Source of the DNA: Thioalkalivibrio sp. ALJ3
Lineage (GTDB): Bacteria > Pseudomonadota > Gammaproteobacteria > Ectothiorhodospirales > Ectothiorhodospiraceae
DNA length: 64,000 nucleotides
Reading direction: 5' to 3'
Assembly (NCBI RefSeq): GCF_000377205.1
Contig: NZ_KB897908.1
Coordinates: 1 to 64,000 of the forward strand
The notes beneath the pieces were generated by a model. It made no database searches. It had not been told where the DNA came from and was given only the letters and a program-made list of their open reading frames with translations. Made by a program: the position numbers and the translations under genes. Positions 41,393 to 51,600 of this stretch are shown here, one piece after another. The number at the start of each line of letters is the position of its first letter. The first letter of the stretch is position 1.

Positions 41393-43144
41393 TCATGGGC
41401 TGGACGTTTGCTGCTTTCGAAGTGCCTCGACGGCATCTGTGATTCCACTCTCAATGGTCTCTGCCGCCCAACGATCCCAGAAATTCACGGTTGCGCTGGT
41501 GGGATGCTTGGTCGGCTCGTCAATGCGGATGCGGCTGGGTAGGATAGCGGCGTCACCAACTACTAACGCTTCACCAATGTCCAGGATCGGCAAGAGTTCC
41601 GCAAAGCTCCCGAGTGTGTCTGGCATTAAACGACGAATGACTGCTTGGTCTTCTGCATTAGTCAAACGCATCGCCAGAAAGTTATTGCACTGGCTTAACA
41701 CTGTTCGGTTCACTTCCGCGGGCCGCTGACTAATAACGGCAAGTCCCACGCCGTACTTTCGCCCCTCTTTGGCGATGCGCTCGAACGACTTCAGTCCCTC
41801 TTCGGAGGCGCCGGATTCATGCCGTTCCGGTATATAGAGGTGGGCTTCATCACAAAGCATCGCGACGGGATGCTGTTTGTTTTTCTCGGTCCATTGCTGG
41901 ACCGAGAAGACCACGCGTGCCACCAGACCGATAATTAGGGGCAGGACGTCCGAGGGAACCTCCGAAAAGTCGATAATTTTGACGCCGCCCGCCCCCCGGA
42001 CCGTGGTGCTGCCAAGCAGAACGGTCGCGAGTTCCTGCATCCATTCGTACCGCATTGCATCGTCGCCCGCACTGAAAAGGAAACCAAGGCGGCGGTCCGC
42101 GGTTTTAGACTCGAGCCGCTGAATGAATCGTGTCAGCTTGCCATGAAAAGGGCCCTGCTTGTCTCGGTTGTTCGCCCCAGGGACCATCTCGGTATCAGAC
42201 TCCAGAAGCTTCGCTAGAACCGCTTCGATGCTATATGGAATTGGACTATCGATGGTGAAGTTGGCAAGCACGTCTTTCTTGTCGGTCTCTTCAAGATAGG
42301 CCCGTTTCGCGTCGATCACTTCGCGGTTGAAAATCATCGCCTGATTGGGTGCATTCTGGTCGCTCCGGTCAAGGAGCATAGCGAGCATTTCTTCGTATGT
42401 TAGTAGCCAGTAGGGTAGATAGAGCACGCCATCAGTGAGGGTTCTTCCGGCGGTTATATCGCCTGGGCCAGCCACTTTTAACTGGCTGATGCCGTCACCG
42501 TCCAATGGTGTGTACTCACCGTGAATGTCGAATAGAAGAGCGCTGGCATTCGGTAGTTGGGCGACCTGCTCGAGTATTTGGGCGACCGTCCACGACTTCC
42601 CGGACCCTGTGCTACCCACCACAACAGCGTGGCGCTGGAAGAAGCGGTTTCCGTCAATCCAGGCGTCGGCTTCTTCGTCAATCGTATACTTGCCCAGGCG
42701 TAGCGGTTCCTGCCCTTCGACAATTTGCTTTGAGATGGCGCGCATGAACGCCGTGAGCCTGTCGCCGCTCAGCATGAAACACGGCGCGTCGATCTCGGGT
42801 ACCGTTTCGAGCGTCCGCCGGAAGACATTCTGTTCGGTGCCCACGGCATCAATATGGGTGCCGATGAGCGTCACTCGGACAATGTTTTCGACGACAGCAT
42901 GATCCTCCTGGGTGTCGTCGTTGTGCTGTTCGTTCTCGCTTATGCCAACGAGGGCCTTGCGCATGATCTTGTTAATCAGCCCAATTAGGTGTTGGCCCGC
43001 GCGTGAACTGCGCAGAACTACGAGATGATTGACCTGCATTCTACGAAGCGCATTTATATCCGATACACTCACCAGAACGGTTCCGGTATCCACACTATAT
43101 ACCGATCCGATGGCGTGGTCGGCGTTGTAGTCAAAAATCGCCAT
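41393..43144 (-). CDS. herA: HerA-type ATPase of a SIR2-HerA defence pair
   Basis: The 583-residue P-loop ATPase of the HerA/FtsK superfamily has an N-terminal beta-barrel-like HAS domain (about 1-120), Walker A GSTGSGKSW (177-185), a Walker B-type AMLCDEAHLYIPE, and ISQRPAEVNRTVLSQCN typical of HerA. HerA forms hexamers that translocate DNA. In SIR2-HerA systems it assembles with the SIR2 protein into an anti-phage complex that depletes NAD or degrades DNA. Base composition is visibly lower in GC than neighbours, suggesting acquisition. It starts three bases after the sir2 stop. Confidence 0.9.
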   Translation of the reverse strand: MAIFDYNADHAIGSVYSVDTGTVLVSVSDINALRRMQVNHLVVLRSSRAGQHLIGLINKIMRKALVGISENEQHNDDTQEDHAVVENIVRVTLIGTHIDAVGTEQNVFRRTLETVPEIDAPCFMLSGDRLTAFMRAISKQIVEGQEPLRLGKYTIDEEADAWIDGNRFFQRHAVVVGSTGSGKSWTVAQILEQVAQLPNASALLFDIHGEYTPLDGDGISQLKVAGPGDITAGRTLTDGVLYLPYWLLTYEEMLAMLLDRSDQNAPNQAMIFNREVIDAKRAYLEETDKKDVLANFTIDSPIPYSIEAVLAKLLESDTEMVPGANNRDKQGPFHGKLTRFIQRLESKTADRRLGFLFSAGDDAMRYEWMQELATVLLGSTTVRGAGGVKIIDFSEVPSDVLPLIIGLVARVVFSVQQWTEKNKQHPVAMLCDEAHLYIPERHESGASEEGLKSFERIAKEGRKYGVGLAVISQRPAEVNRTVLSQCNNFLAMRLTNAEDQAVIRRLMPDTLGSFAELLPILDIGEALVVGDAAILPSRIRIDEPTKHPTSATVNFWDRWAAETIESGITDAVEALRKQQTSSP

Positions 43145-43147
43145 TCG

Positions 43148-44197
43148 CTAACTCCCTCTTCCTCCGGTTAGCATGCTCATGAAGTTCTGTAGTTTCCAAA
43201 CCCACACTCCGTCTAAGATGGCGCCGCCGGGGTTGTTCGGTGTGTACACCATGGTGCCGGTTGGAGCTTCCTCCATGAACAGGAAGTGTTTTGGCGGTTG
43301 GTTCAAGAATGAGCTCCTAGTTTGCGTTGTAAGCTTCTTGGTGACGATAACGAGAGGAATGTCGTGTTTCATGACACGGTTTACCAGCACCGGCTGTACA
43401 TGCTCGTCATTGAAACCGTAGCCGATGCACACATAGCATGTCGCTTTTCGGAGCGCAGTATCCGCCGCGCTCATAACGGTGCGGAAAGGGTCCTTGTGGA
43501 CCTCCCTGTACTTGCTGACGCCGGGAGTTACAACAAGAGGCTTCATCTGGTCAGGGACCGCTGGCGCAAGGGGTACCGCTATCACGTCGTCTGTCGGGTC
43601 ACGAAACCAGTCAAGGGAGCCGTGAACCTTGAGGATGGTCACAAGGCCCTCAAATCCGGGAGAAGGTGCTCGCTCCCGATCAACGGACGCTGGTACAAAA
43701 CGCTGAAGCCATCCGGCGGTGACGCCCGTAGAAGCATACGCTCCTACTGCGTTCGCAGCATACTCTGCAACGCGGTCATAATTCGTGGTGATAACGCGGA
43801 GATGAGAGTCCGCAGTTCTCAGAAGGTAGGCGAACAAGTCGGAGAGCGGAAAGGCTGCTTCGCCTCTCAGGAGCTGTTTATAAAGGCAGATATCTTCTGA
43901 CGAGACAATCTCCCATGTTGCCCGGACCAGATGTTCGACGGTGTCCTGTGGCAGTGGTACATCGTGAAGCGCTTGCTCAAGGTCTTTCGTCGCTTGTAAT
44001 CGTTCGGCGAAGACATCCCAGCCCTCGGGATTGTCCGTGATGGCGGACAGGAGCCCGTCGGCAAGGGCTGACATGGATGGGAGACCATGAGGAATTGTAG
44101 CTCCCGTACCGAGCACAACGACCGGGCGCTCAGCAAGAAAGCGCTGCGCGAGCTTCGCTAGCTCGTCATATGTGAATTCTGAATCCACGGTTGGCAT
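43148..44197 (-). CDS. SIR2-domain protein of a SIR2-HerA defence pair
   Basis: The 349-residue SIR2-like NADase has the NAD-binding segment VVVLGTGATIPHGLPSM (about 26-42), ITTNYDRVAEYA (136-147) with the conserved Asn/Asp, LKVHGSLDWF (189-198) with the catalytic-type histidine, and CIGYGFNDEHV near the C-terminus. Defence-associated SIR2 proteins cleave NAD+ on phage sensing. It precedes herA with a 3-base gap, so the two are one unit. Lower GC than flanking genes and a repeat-rich left border indicate a defence cassette. The 295 bases upstream (44198-44492) hold no gene or clear promoter that I can recognise. Confidence 0.9.
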   Translation of the reverse strand: MPTVDSEFTYDELAKLAQRFLAERPVVVLGTGATIPHGLPSMSALADGLLSAITDNPEGWDVFAERLQATKDLEQALHDVPLPQDTVEHLVRATWEIVSSEDICLYKQLLRGEAAFPLSDLFAYLLRTADSHLRVITTNYDRVAEYAANAVGAYASTGVTAGWLQRFVPASVDRERAPSPGFEGLVTILKVHGSLDWFRDPTDDVIAVPLAPAVPDQMKPLVVTPGVSKYREVHKDPFRTVMSAADTALRKATCYVCIGYGFNDEHVQPVLVNRVMKHDIPLVIVTKKLTTQTRSSFLNQPPKHFLFMEEAPTGTMVYTPNNPGGAILDGVWVWKLQNFMSMLTGGRGS

Positions 44198-44492
44198 CGT
44201 TCCTGGTGATTCTTGCGGCTAACAGTGATTAGGTGGCGTGCACGGAGAGTGATGGATCGTGCGCGCTAAATGTCCCGGATGATGTGTCGCCAGAAAAGGT
44301 CCGTAATCTAGGTAGGGATGGTTCATGGGCGACGATGGTTCTTGGATGTGGGGCGGTTGAGAGTCGTTGAGGTACGGCGTTGGTCGGGGGTCGTGGTCTT
44401 GGTTTTGTCTTCAGGGTTATTCTGACACGGTTATTGTGGTTTTGCGAGCCGATCACTCGAGTGGTATGAACTCTTGACGGAGTTGGGGACGG

Positions 44493-45599
44493 TCAGTCCA
44501 GTAAGGCGACCGATTTGACGAGCGCATGAGCGCGCGTGCGGGGCTGGAGGCCCAGCCGCTCAGTAGATAACTTCGTCAGCTCCGCCATCAAAGTGTGCCC
44601 ATCGTCCTGACGGCACACGGCGAGGACGCGCGCGGGCCCGTGGTGCCCGGGCGCCTCGTCCAGCGTCTCAATGGTGACGGGGATGATGTTGAGGATGGAG
44701 ACGTCCTGAGGCGGGGTCAGGGCGATGGACACGTCCCGGGCGTCGATGCGCAGGCGGGCCGGGCGGCCGGCGCCGTTGGCGGCGCCGGGGGTGGACGGCA
44801 CGCGGTAGCGGGCCTCGGGCGGGCCGAAGGGGTGCAGGCCGTGGGTGTCGGCCGGGCCGAGTTCGCCCTGCAGGACGGAGACGGCGCCTTCGTCGCGGAA
44901 CAGGGGAGAATCGGCGCGGGCGAGGGCCTCGCGCAGGGGCTCCAGGCGTTCGAGTTGGCCGTCGTGCATGAAGGCGACGCGGGTGGCGAGGCGTTCGACT
45001 TCGTCCGGGGCGTGGGTGACGAGCAGGCTGGGGATGCCGGTCTCCTCGGACAGGCGGGCGAGGAAGGGCATGATCTCGCGCTTGGTCTGGGTGTCCAGGG
45101 CGTTCAGCGGTTCGTCGAGCAGGAGTAGGTCGGGGCTGGTGAGCAGGGCACGGCCGAGGGCGACGCGCTGGCGCTGGCCGCCGGAGAGCTGGTCGGCGCG
45201 GCGCTCCAGCAGGTCGTCGATGCCGAGCAGGCGGGCAACCTCGTCCAGGTGCAGGCGGCGCAGGGGCTCCGGCGTGCGCTTGTAGCCGTAGAGCAGGTTG
45301 CCGCGTACGGACAGGTGCGGGAGCAGGGTGGATTCCTGGAACACGAGGCCGACGCGGCGGCGGTGCAGCGGGATGAAGGTCTTGCCGGACTGCCAGACGC
45401 TATCGCGAAAGTGCACCTCGCCGCCGGGCGGGTGTTCCAGCCCGGCGATGATGCGCAGCAGCGTCGTTTTGCCGCAGCCGGAGCGGCCGAACAGGGCGGT
45501 CACGCCCTCCAGCGGGAAGGCGGTGTCCACGTCCAGCGCGAAGCCGGGGCGTTCCAGCCGGGCCTTTATGCGTAGCGTGTCGGGCTCGGGTCGGGTCAC
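44493..45599 (-). CDS. modC: Molybdate ABC transporter ATP-binding protein
   Basis: ModC powers molybdate import. The 368-residue product has Walker A FGRSGCGKTTLLR, Q-loop VFQESTLLPHLS, signature LSGGQRQRVALGRALL, Walker B LLLLDEPLNALD and the H-loop VTHAPDEVERLA. A C-terminal molybdate-binding (TOBE/MOP) domain follows (VSILNIIPVTIETLDEAP). The start is a GTG at 45599 overlapping the modB stop. The frame is open far upstream through modB and modA, but that part is antisense-type noise. Confidence 0.95.
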   Translation of the reverse strand: MTRPEPDTLRIKARLERPGFALDVDTAFPLEGVTALFGRSGCGKTTLLRIIAGLEHPPGGEVHFRDSVWQSGKTFIPLHRRRVGLVFQESTLLPHLSVRGNLLYGYKRTPEPLRRLHLDEVARLLGIDDLLERRADQLSGGQRQRVALGRALLTSPDLLLLDEPLNALDTQTKREIMPFLARLSEETGIPSLLVTHAPDEVERLATRVAFMHDGQLERLEPLREALARADSPLFRDEGAVSVLQGELGPADTHGLHPFGPPEARYRVPSTPGAANGAGRPARLRIDARDVSIALTPPQDVSILNIIPVTIETLDEAPGHHGPARVLAVCRQDDGHTLMAELTKLSTERLGLQPRTRAHALVKSVALLD

Positions 45600-46288
45600 A
45601 GGCGCACCGTGTCGAAGCGGCGGTTGATCGCGTAGACGATGAACAGCACGGCGAAGGCGAAGATCAGCAGCCCGAAGGACAGGCGGTGGGCGGAGTCGAA
45701 GTCCATCGCCTCGGCGTGGTCGTAGATCAGGATGGACAGCACCTGGGTCTCGCCGGGGATCGCGCCACCCAGCATCAGGATCACGCCGAACTCGCCGAGG
45801 GTGTGGGCAAAGGCGAGCGTGGCGGCGACGATGAAGCCGCCGCGGGTCATCGGCAGGATCACGGTGACGAAGCGGTCGATGCGCCCGGCGCCCAGCGAGC
45901 CGGCGATCTCCACCGGGCGGCGGCCGAGGTTGGCGAAGGCCTGCTGCAGCGGCTGCACCGCGAACGGCAGGGAGTAGATCACCGAGCCGATCAGGATGCC
46001 CTGAAAGGTAAAGGCCAGGTGGTTCAGGCCCCAGCTCTCCAGCGTGCTGCCGACCGGCCCGGCCGGGCCGAGCAGTACCAGCAGGTAGAAGCCGAGCACG
46101 GTGGGCGGCAGCACCAGCGGCAGGGCGACGAGGGCCTGCACCGCGGTGCGCACGCCGGGGGAGCCGCGCCCGTTGGCCAGCCACCAGGCGATCGGCGTGG
46201 CGATCACCAGCAGGATCAGCGTGGTGTAGAGCGCGAGCTTGAGGGTGACCTCGATCGCCATCCAGTCCGTGGGGCTCAGGTCGAACAT
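45596..46288 (-). CDS. modB: Molybdate ABC transporter permease
   Basis: This 230-residue inner-membrane permease has five or six helices and the EAA-type loop in IEIAGSLGAGRIDRF-like form (VEIAGSLGAGRIDRFVTVILP). ALPLVLPPTVLGFYLLVLLG and FAHTLGEFGVILMLGG are hallmarks of ModB. It overlaps modC by four bases and begins three bases after modA, giving a compact modABC operon. Confidence 0.96.
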   Translation of the reverse strand: MFDLSPTDWMAIEVTLKLALYTTLILLVIATPIAWWLANGRGSPGVRTAVQALVALPLVLPPTVLGFYLLVLLGPAGPVGSTLESWGLNHLAFTFQGILIGSVIYSLPFAVQPLQQAFANLGRRPVEIAGSLGAGRIDRFVTVILPMTRGGFIVAATLAFAHTLGEFGVILMLGGAIPGETQVLSILIYDHAEAMDFDSAHRLSFGLLIFAFAVLFIVYAINRRFDTVRL

Positions 46289-46291
46289 GCG

Positions 46292-47047
46292 TTATTCGCC
46301 CTCGGGCATCTCGAAGCCGTAGCGGCGCATGATCTCGCGCGCGCTGTCGCGGCCCATGAACCCGGCGAAGCGGTGCGCGGTGTCCTTGTCCGCGCCGCGA
46401 CGGGTGATTACGAAGCCCTGGGTCAGGGGTTCGTGCAGCGCGTCGTCGATCAGCTGGTGCGGGTGTTCGGCGAGGTCGGGGAACTCTGCCAGCGACAGCG
46501 CGATGATGCCGATGTCCGCGCCGCCGGCCTGCACCATGCGCGCGGTCTGGGCGATGTTGTCGCCGTTGACGATCTTCGGCTGCAGCTCGTCCCAGACGCC
46601 GGCGGCCTTTAGCGCCTCCTTCGCGCGCACGCCGTACGGGGCGTGCGTGGGCGAGGCGATGGCCACGCGGCGGATGTCGTCGCGCGTCAGGTCCTCCAGT
46701 GTCAGCTCGGAGGCATCCATGCGGTTGCTCCACAGCACGATGCGGCCGATCGCGTAGACGGACGGCTCGGTGACGGCGGCCCCCTCCGCGTGGAGCCGCT
46801 TCGGGTAGGCGATGTCGGCGGAGAAGAAGAGGTCGTAGGGCGCGCCGTTCAGGATCTGTGTGGTCATGCGCCCGGAGGAGCCGTAGGTCACGCGCACGCG
46901 GTCGCCCGGATATTCCTCGCGGTAGGCCTCCACGATCTCGTCCAGGGCGAAGCGCAGGTCGGAGGCGGCGGCGATGGTCAGCGGGCCGGAGGCGTGCGCC
47001 AGGCCGGGCAGCAGGACGAGGGTCAGGAGCAGTAGGCGCAGGTGCAT
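46292..47047 (-). CDS. modA: Periplasmic molybdate-binding protein
   Basis: The 251-residue product has a signal peptide (LLLLTLVLLPGLAHA) and a type II periplasmic binding fold. LTIAAASDLRFALDEI, VTYGSSGRMTTQI, APYDLFFSADIAYP and VQAGGADIGIIALSL are ModA landmarks; serines in AASD and GSSG contact the oxyanion. It supplies molybdate for molybdoenzymes such as MsrP in this window. A ModE-like site lies about 115 bases upstream. Confidence 0.95.
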   Translation of the reverse strand: MHLRLLLLTLVLLPGLAHASGPLTIAAASDLRFALDEIVEAYREEYPGDRVRVTYGSSGRMTTQILNGAPYDLFFSADIAYPKRLHAEGAAVTEPSVYAIGRIVLWSNRMDASELTLEDLTRDDIRRVAIASPTHAPYGVRAKEALKAAGVWDELQPKIVNGDNIAQTARMVQAGGADIGIIALSLAEFPDLAEHPHQLIDDALHEPLTQGFVITRRGADKDTAHRFAGFMGRDSAREIMRRYGFEMPEGE

Positions 47048-47161
47048 GGGTGGGGATAGTTCCCTGTGGGTGCGGGTTATGGTTGGCTCGGGTGGTTTCG
47101 TCTGGCGACTGCTTCGTCGCGGTGCTCCTCGCAGTGACGGTGAGGCTGGGGATATGCGGTT

Positions 47162-47185
47162 CGTTATATTTCAGTTTGCATATCG
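47162..47185. promoter_or_regulatory. Candidate ModE operator upstream of modABC
   Basis: CGTTATAT (47162-47169) and CATATCG (47179-47185) resemble the two half sites of ModE operators (CGTTATAT..ATAACG). A perfect repeat GATATGC (47151-47157)/GCATATC (47178-47184) overlaps it. The patch is AT-rich in a GC-rich region. No modE gene is in the window. The remaining bases of 47048-47249 contain only a partial REP-like sequence (CTGCTTCGTCGC). Confidence 0.4.
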
Positions 47186-47249
47186 CCAGCCAGAAGCCTA
47201 CACCGGAACGGCCTCCGGCTGCCAACGGTTTGGCAGGCCTGGCCGCGCG

Positions 47250-48503
47250 TCAGGCGATATGCACGATGCCGACCACGGCGCCGGTCATCAGCGTGGCCAG
47301 CGTGCCGGCGACGATGGCGCGGATGCCCAGGCTCACGATCTCGCTGCGCCGCTCCGGCACCAACGCGCCGAGGCCGCCAATCAGGATGCCGAGGCTGCCC
47401 AGGTTGGCGAAGCCGCTCAGTGCATAGATCAGGATCAGCTCGCTGCGCGCGGACAGCGCGTCGTCACCCAGCTCGGCCATCTGCAGGAAGGCGACCATCT
47501 CGTTGAGGATGGTCTTGACCCCCAGCAGCGATCCGGCGGTGGTGGCCTCGGCCCAGGGGATACCCATCAGCCAGGCCAGCGGGGCGAAGACCCAGCCCAG
47601 GATGCGCTCCAGGCTCAGCGCGGCCCCCGCGACCTCGGGCAGCGCACCCAGTATCACGTTGACCAGCGCGACCAGGGCGATCACCACGATCAGCAGCGCG
47701 ATGATCTGCAGCAGCAGTTCCAGCCCGCGCAGGGTGCCGCGGGTGATCGCGTCCATGGCGCTGGTCGCGCCCTCGGTCTCGGGGAGCAGCTCGCCGGCGG
47801 TGGAGGGCGCGGTCGGCGGGATCATCACGGTCGCGATCAGCAGCGCGGCCGGCAGGCTGATCAGCGAGGCGACGATCAGGTGGCCCAGCGCGTCGTCCAG
47901 CACCGTGCCGATGATGGTCGAGTACAGCACCAGCATCGTGCCGGCCAGCGTCGCCATGCCCACGCTCATCAGCGCGAACAGCTCGCTGCGGGTCATCTGA
48001 CGCAGGTACGGGCGGATCACCAGCGGGGATTCGACCATGGAGAGGAACACGTTCGACGCCGTGCCCACGCCCAGGGCGCCGCCGATGCCGAATGCCCGCT
48101 GCAGTACCAGCGAGGCCCCGCGGATCAGCACCGGCAGTACGCGCCAGTAGAACAGCAGGGCCGACAGGGCCGAGAGCACCAGCACCAGCGGCAGCGCCTG
48201 GAACGCGAGGATGAAGTTGTTGGCCGGGGCGTCGACCGCGAACGGCGGGTCGTCCCCGCCGATATAGCCGAACACGAACGAGGTGCCGGCCTGGGTGGCA
48301 TCGGTCAGGGCGATCACGACCTGGTTCAGCCACAGGAACGCATGCTGCGCGCCGGGGACGCTCAACAGCAGTACGGCGATACCGAACTGCAGCGCCAGCC
48401 CGGCCAGCACCTCGCGCCAGGGGAAGCGTGTCTTGTGTTCGCTCAGCAGCCAGGCGATGGCCACGAATACGAGCAGTCCCAGCCCGGCTTGCAGTGCGAG
48501 CAT
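47250..48503 (-). CDS. Concentrative nucleoside transporter (NupC/CNT family)
   Basis: This 417-residue inner-membrane protein with about ten helices imports nucleosides with H+ or Na+. Family features are GIGGALGVGTASNVFLSMVESPLVIRPYL read in parts (GGALGVGTASNVFLSMVE), SVGMATLAGTMLVLY, the second repeat EATTAGSLLGVKTILNE, and ALSGFANLGSLGILIGGLG. Length is normal. The gene is divergent from recC with about 147 bases between. Confidence 0.93.
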   Translation of the reverse strand: MLALQAGLGLLVFVAIAWLLSEHKTRFPWREVLAGLALQFGIAVLLLSVPGAQHAFLWLNQVVIALTDATQAGTSFVFGYIGGDDPPFAVDAPANNFILAFQALPLVLVLSALSALLFYWRVLPVLIRGASLVLQRAFGIGGALGVGTASNVFLSMVESPLVIRPYLRQMTRSELFALMSVGMATLAGTMLVLYSTIIGTVLDDALGHLIVASLISLPAALLIATVMIPPTAPSTAGELLPETEGATSAMDAITRGTLRGLELLLQIIALLIVVIALVALVNVILGALPEVAGAALSLERILGWVFAPLAWLMGIPWAEATTAGSLLGVKTILNEMVAFLQMAELGDDALSARSELILIYALSGFANLGSLGILIGGLGALVPERRSEIVSLGIRAIVAGTLATLMTGAVVGIVHIA

Positions 48504-48650
48504 GCGGTCCCCTTCGATTCTGTGACGGCGTTCAAAAACCGCACAGGATACCGGCTTTTACACGGATGCCAATGGGGGCGGGCGCAGGGGCGTGCACATT
48601 GGTAGGGTAGGCGCATTACACGGCGCTCACATGGGGCACAAGGAGCAGGG

Positions 48651-51600
48651 GTGACGCAGTCCGGCGAGCTAGAGCCAGGGATGGTGGTGCTGCACGGCAA
48701 CCATCTGGAGTCGCTGCGTGCCCTGGTGGTCGAGTGGATGCAGCGTGCGCCGCTCGGCCCACTGGAGAACGAGACCCTGCTGGTGCAGAGCAACGGCATG
48801 GCGCAATGGCTGCGCTACGCCCTGGCCGCGCACCCGGATGCCGACCCGCCCGGCTGCGGCATCGCCGCCGCGCTGGACATGCAGTTGCCGTCGCGCTTTG
48901 TCTGGTCGGCCTATCGCGCGGTGCTCGGGCTCGAGGCCGTGCCGCTGGAATCCCCGTATGCCAAGCGCCCGCTGATCTGGCGCCTGATGCGCCTGCTGCC
49001 GGAGTGTCTGGCGCGCCCCGAGTTCGCCCCGCTGGCGCGCTTTCTCGCCGATGACGACCCGCGCGACGGTGGCGACCTGCGCAAGCGCCACCAGCTCGCC
49101 GAACGCCTGGCCGACCTGTTCGACCAGTACCAGGTCTACCGCGCCGACTGGCTGACCTCCTGGGCCGCCGGGCGCGATGTCCTGCGCGATGCCCGTGGCC
49201 GCGAGACACCGCTGGCGGATGACGACCGCTGGCAGGCCGCGCTGTGGCGCCTGCTGCGCGAGGACATCGGCGAGGGCGCGGCCGACACTAGCCGGGCCAC
49301 GGTCCACGCCCGCTACTGCGAGGCCGTGCAGGGCCTGAGCGAGCGCCCGCCGGGGCTGCCGCGGCGGCTGATCGTGTTCGGTATCTCCTCGATGCCCGGG
49401 CAGATCCTGGAGGCCCTGGAGGGGCTGGCCGGCGTGTGCCAGATCCTCGTCTGCGTGCACAACCCCTGCGAGCACTACTGGGCCGATATCGTCGCCGACA
49501 AGGACCTGCTGCGCGCGACGCGCCAGCGCCAGGCGCGCAAGGCCGGGATGCCCAGCGTGCTGGACGACGCCGAGCTGCACCAGCACGCGCACCCGCTGCT
49601 GGCCGCCTGGGGCAAACAGGGCCGCGACTACATCGGCCTGCTGGACGAACACGACGACCCCACCGCCTACGACGCGGTGCTGCAGACCCTCGCCTGGAAG
49701 CGGGTCGACTACTTCGAGCCGCACGGCGGCGACTGCCTGCTGCATCAGTTGCAGGAGGACATCCGCGAGCTGCGCCCGCTGGGCGAGACCCGCGAGGCCT
49801 GGCCGGCGGTGGCGGCGGACGACGACTCCATCCAGTTCCATGTCGCCCATGGCCCGCTGCGCGAGGTGGAGATCCTGCACGACCGGCTGCTTGCGCACTT
49901 CGACGCCGACCCGGGCCTGCGCCCGCGCGACGTGATCGTGATGGTGCCGGACATCGACGCCTACGCCCCGCATATCGAGGCCGTGTTCGGCCAGCTCCCG
50001 CCGGACGACCCGCGCTACATCCCCTACACCCTGTCCGACCAGGGGCCGCGCGGGCGCGACCCGGTGCTGATCGCGCTGGAGCGCCTGCTGTCGCTGCCGG
50101 AGAGCCGGATGGGCGTGGCCGAGGTGCTGGACCTGCTGGACGTGCCCGCGCTGCGCCGGCGATTCGGGATCGCGGAAGAGGACCTGACCACGCTGCACCG
50201 CTGGGCCGAGGGCTCGGGCGTGCGCTGGGGGCTGGATGCCGAGCAGCGCGCCGGGCTCGGCCTGCCGGAGGGGCTGGAGCAGAACACCTGGCGCTTCGGC
50301 CTGCGGCGGATGCTGCTGGGCTATGCGTCCGGGGGCGCCGGGGCCTGGCAGGGGCTGGAGCCGTTCGACGAGATCGGCGGGCTGGATGCCGTGCTGCTGG
50401 GCCCGATGGATGACCTGATCACCGCGCTGGCCGAGGCCTGGGGCTGGCTGCGCCACGCCCATACCCCCGGCGAATGGAACACCCGGCTGCGGGAACTGCT
50501 GGATACCTTCTTCGCCGGCGAGACCGATGCCGAGCTGTTCACCCTGGGGCGCCTGCGGGAGGCGCTGGACCAATGGCGCGCCGACTGCGAGGAGGCGGAG
50601 CTGGACGACTCCCTGCCCCTGGGCGTCGTGCGCGAGCAGTGGCTGGCCAGCCAGGAGGACAGCGGGCTGGGGCAGCGTTTCCTGGCCGGTTCGGTCAACT
50701 TCGGCACGCTGATGCCGATGCGCGCGATCCCGTTTCGCATCGTCTGCCTGTTGGGCATGAACGACGGCGACTATCCGCGCAGCCCGACGCCGGTGGACTT
50801 CGACCTGATGCGCCGCGATTATCGCCCCGGCGACCGCTCGCGCCGCGAGGACGACCGCTACCTGTTCCTGGAGGCGCTGTTGTCCGCGCGGCGACAGCTG
50901 CATGTCAGCTGGGTCGGCCACAGCGCGCGCGACAACGAGTCGCAGCCGCCCTCGGTGCTGGTCGCACAGCTGCGCGATCACCTGGCCGCCGGCTGGCGGC
51001 TCCAGGGCGCGGAGGAGGCCAATGGACAGGCCCGGAAGGATCCGCTGCTGGAACACCTGACCACCGTGCACACCCTGCAGCCGTTCTCGCCGGCCAACTT
51101 CCCGCCCGACCTGGCGCATGCCCGGCACTACACCTACGCGCGCGAGTGGGAGGCGGTCCACCACGCCGACGAGACCCCGGTGCCGGACGCGCTCGAACTG
51201 CCGCCGCCGGACGAAGCCGACGACGAACGCGTGCTGGGCCCGGATACGCTGATGCGCTTCCTGCGCGACCCGGCGGAGGCGTTCTTCCGCCACAGGCTGG
51301 GCGTGGTGTTCGATCGCGAGGAGGCCCCGAGCGAGGACCTGGAGCCCTTCACCCTGGCCGGGCTGGAGCAGTGGCAGGTGCGCGAGGCCCTGGTCGCGGC
51401 CGCGCTGGACCACGGCGAGGACCCCGAGACCTGGGGCCCGGTGCTGGAGGCCGAGGCCGCGCGGCTGCAGCGCGCCGGTGCGCTGCCGCTCGGCGCGGCT
51501 GGCGAGCTGGAACGCGAGGCGATGATCGCCGAGGCCGCACGTCTGCTGGAGCGCATCGGCCTGCGTCTGGCCGTCTGGCCGGAACGGCTGCCGCCATCGC

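Noticed and set aside
45600-47225. A long N-terminal extension of the modC frame through modB and modA
   Set aside because: The extension is a shadow frame rich in Arg/Pro/Gly. The ABC domain starts at the GTG at 45599, overlapping the modB stop as expected for the operon.
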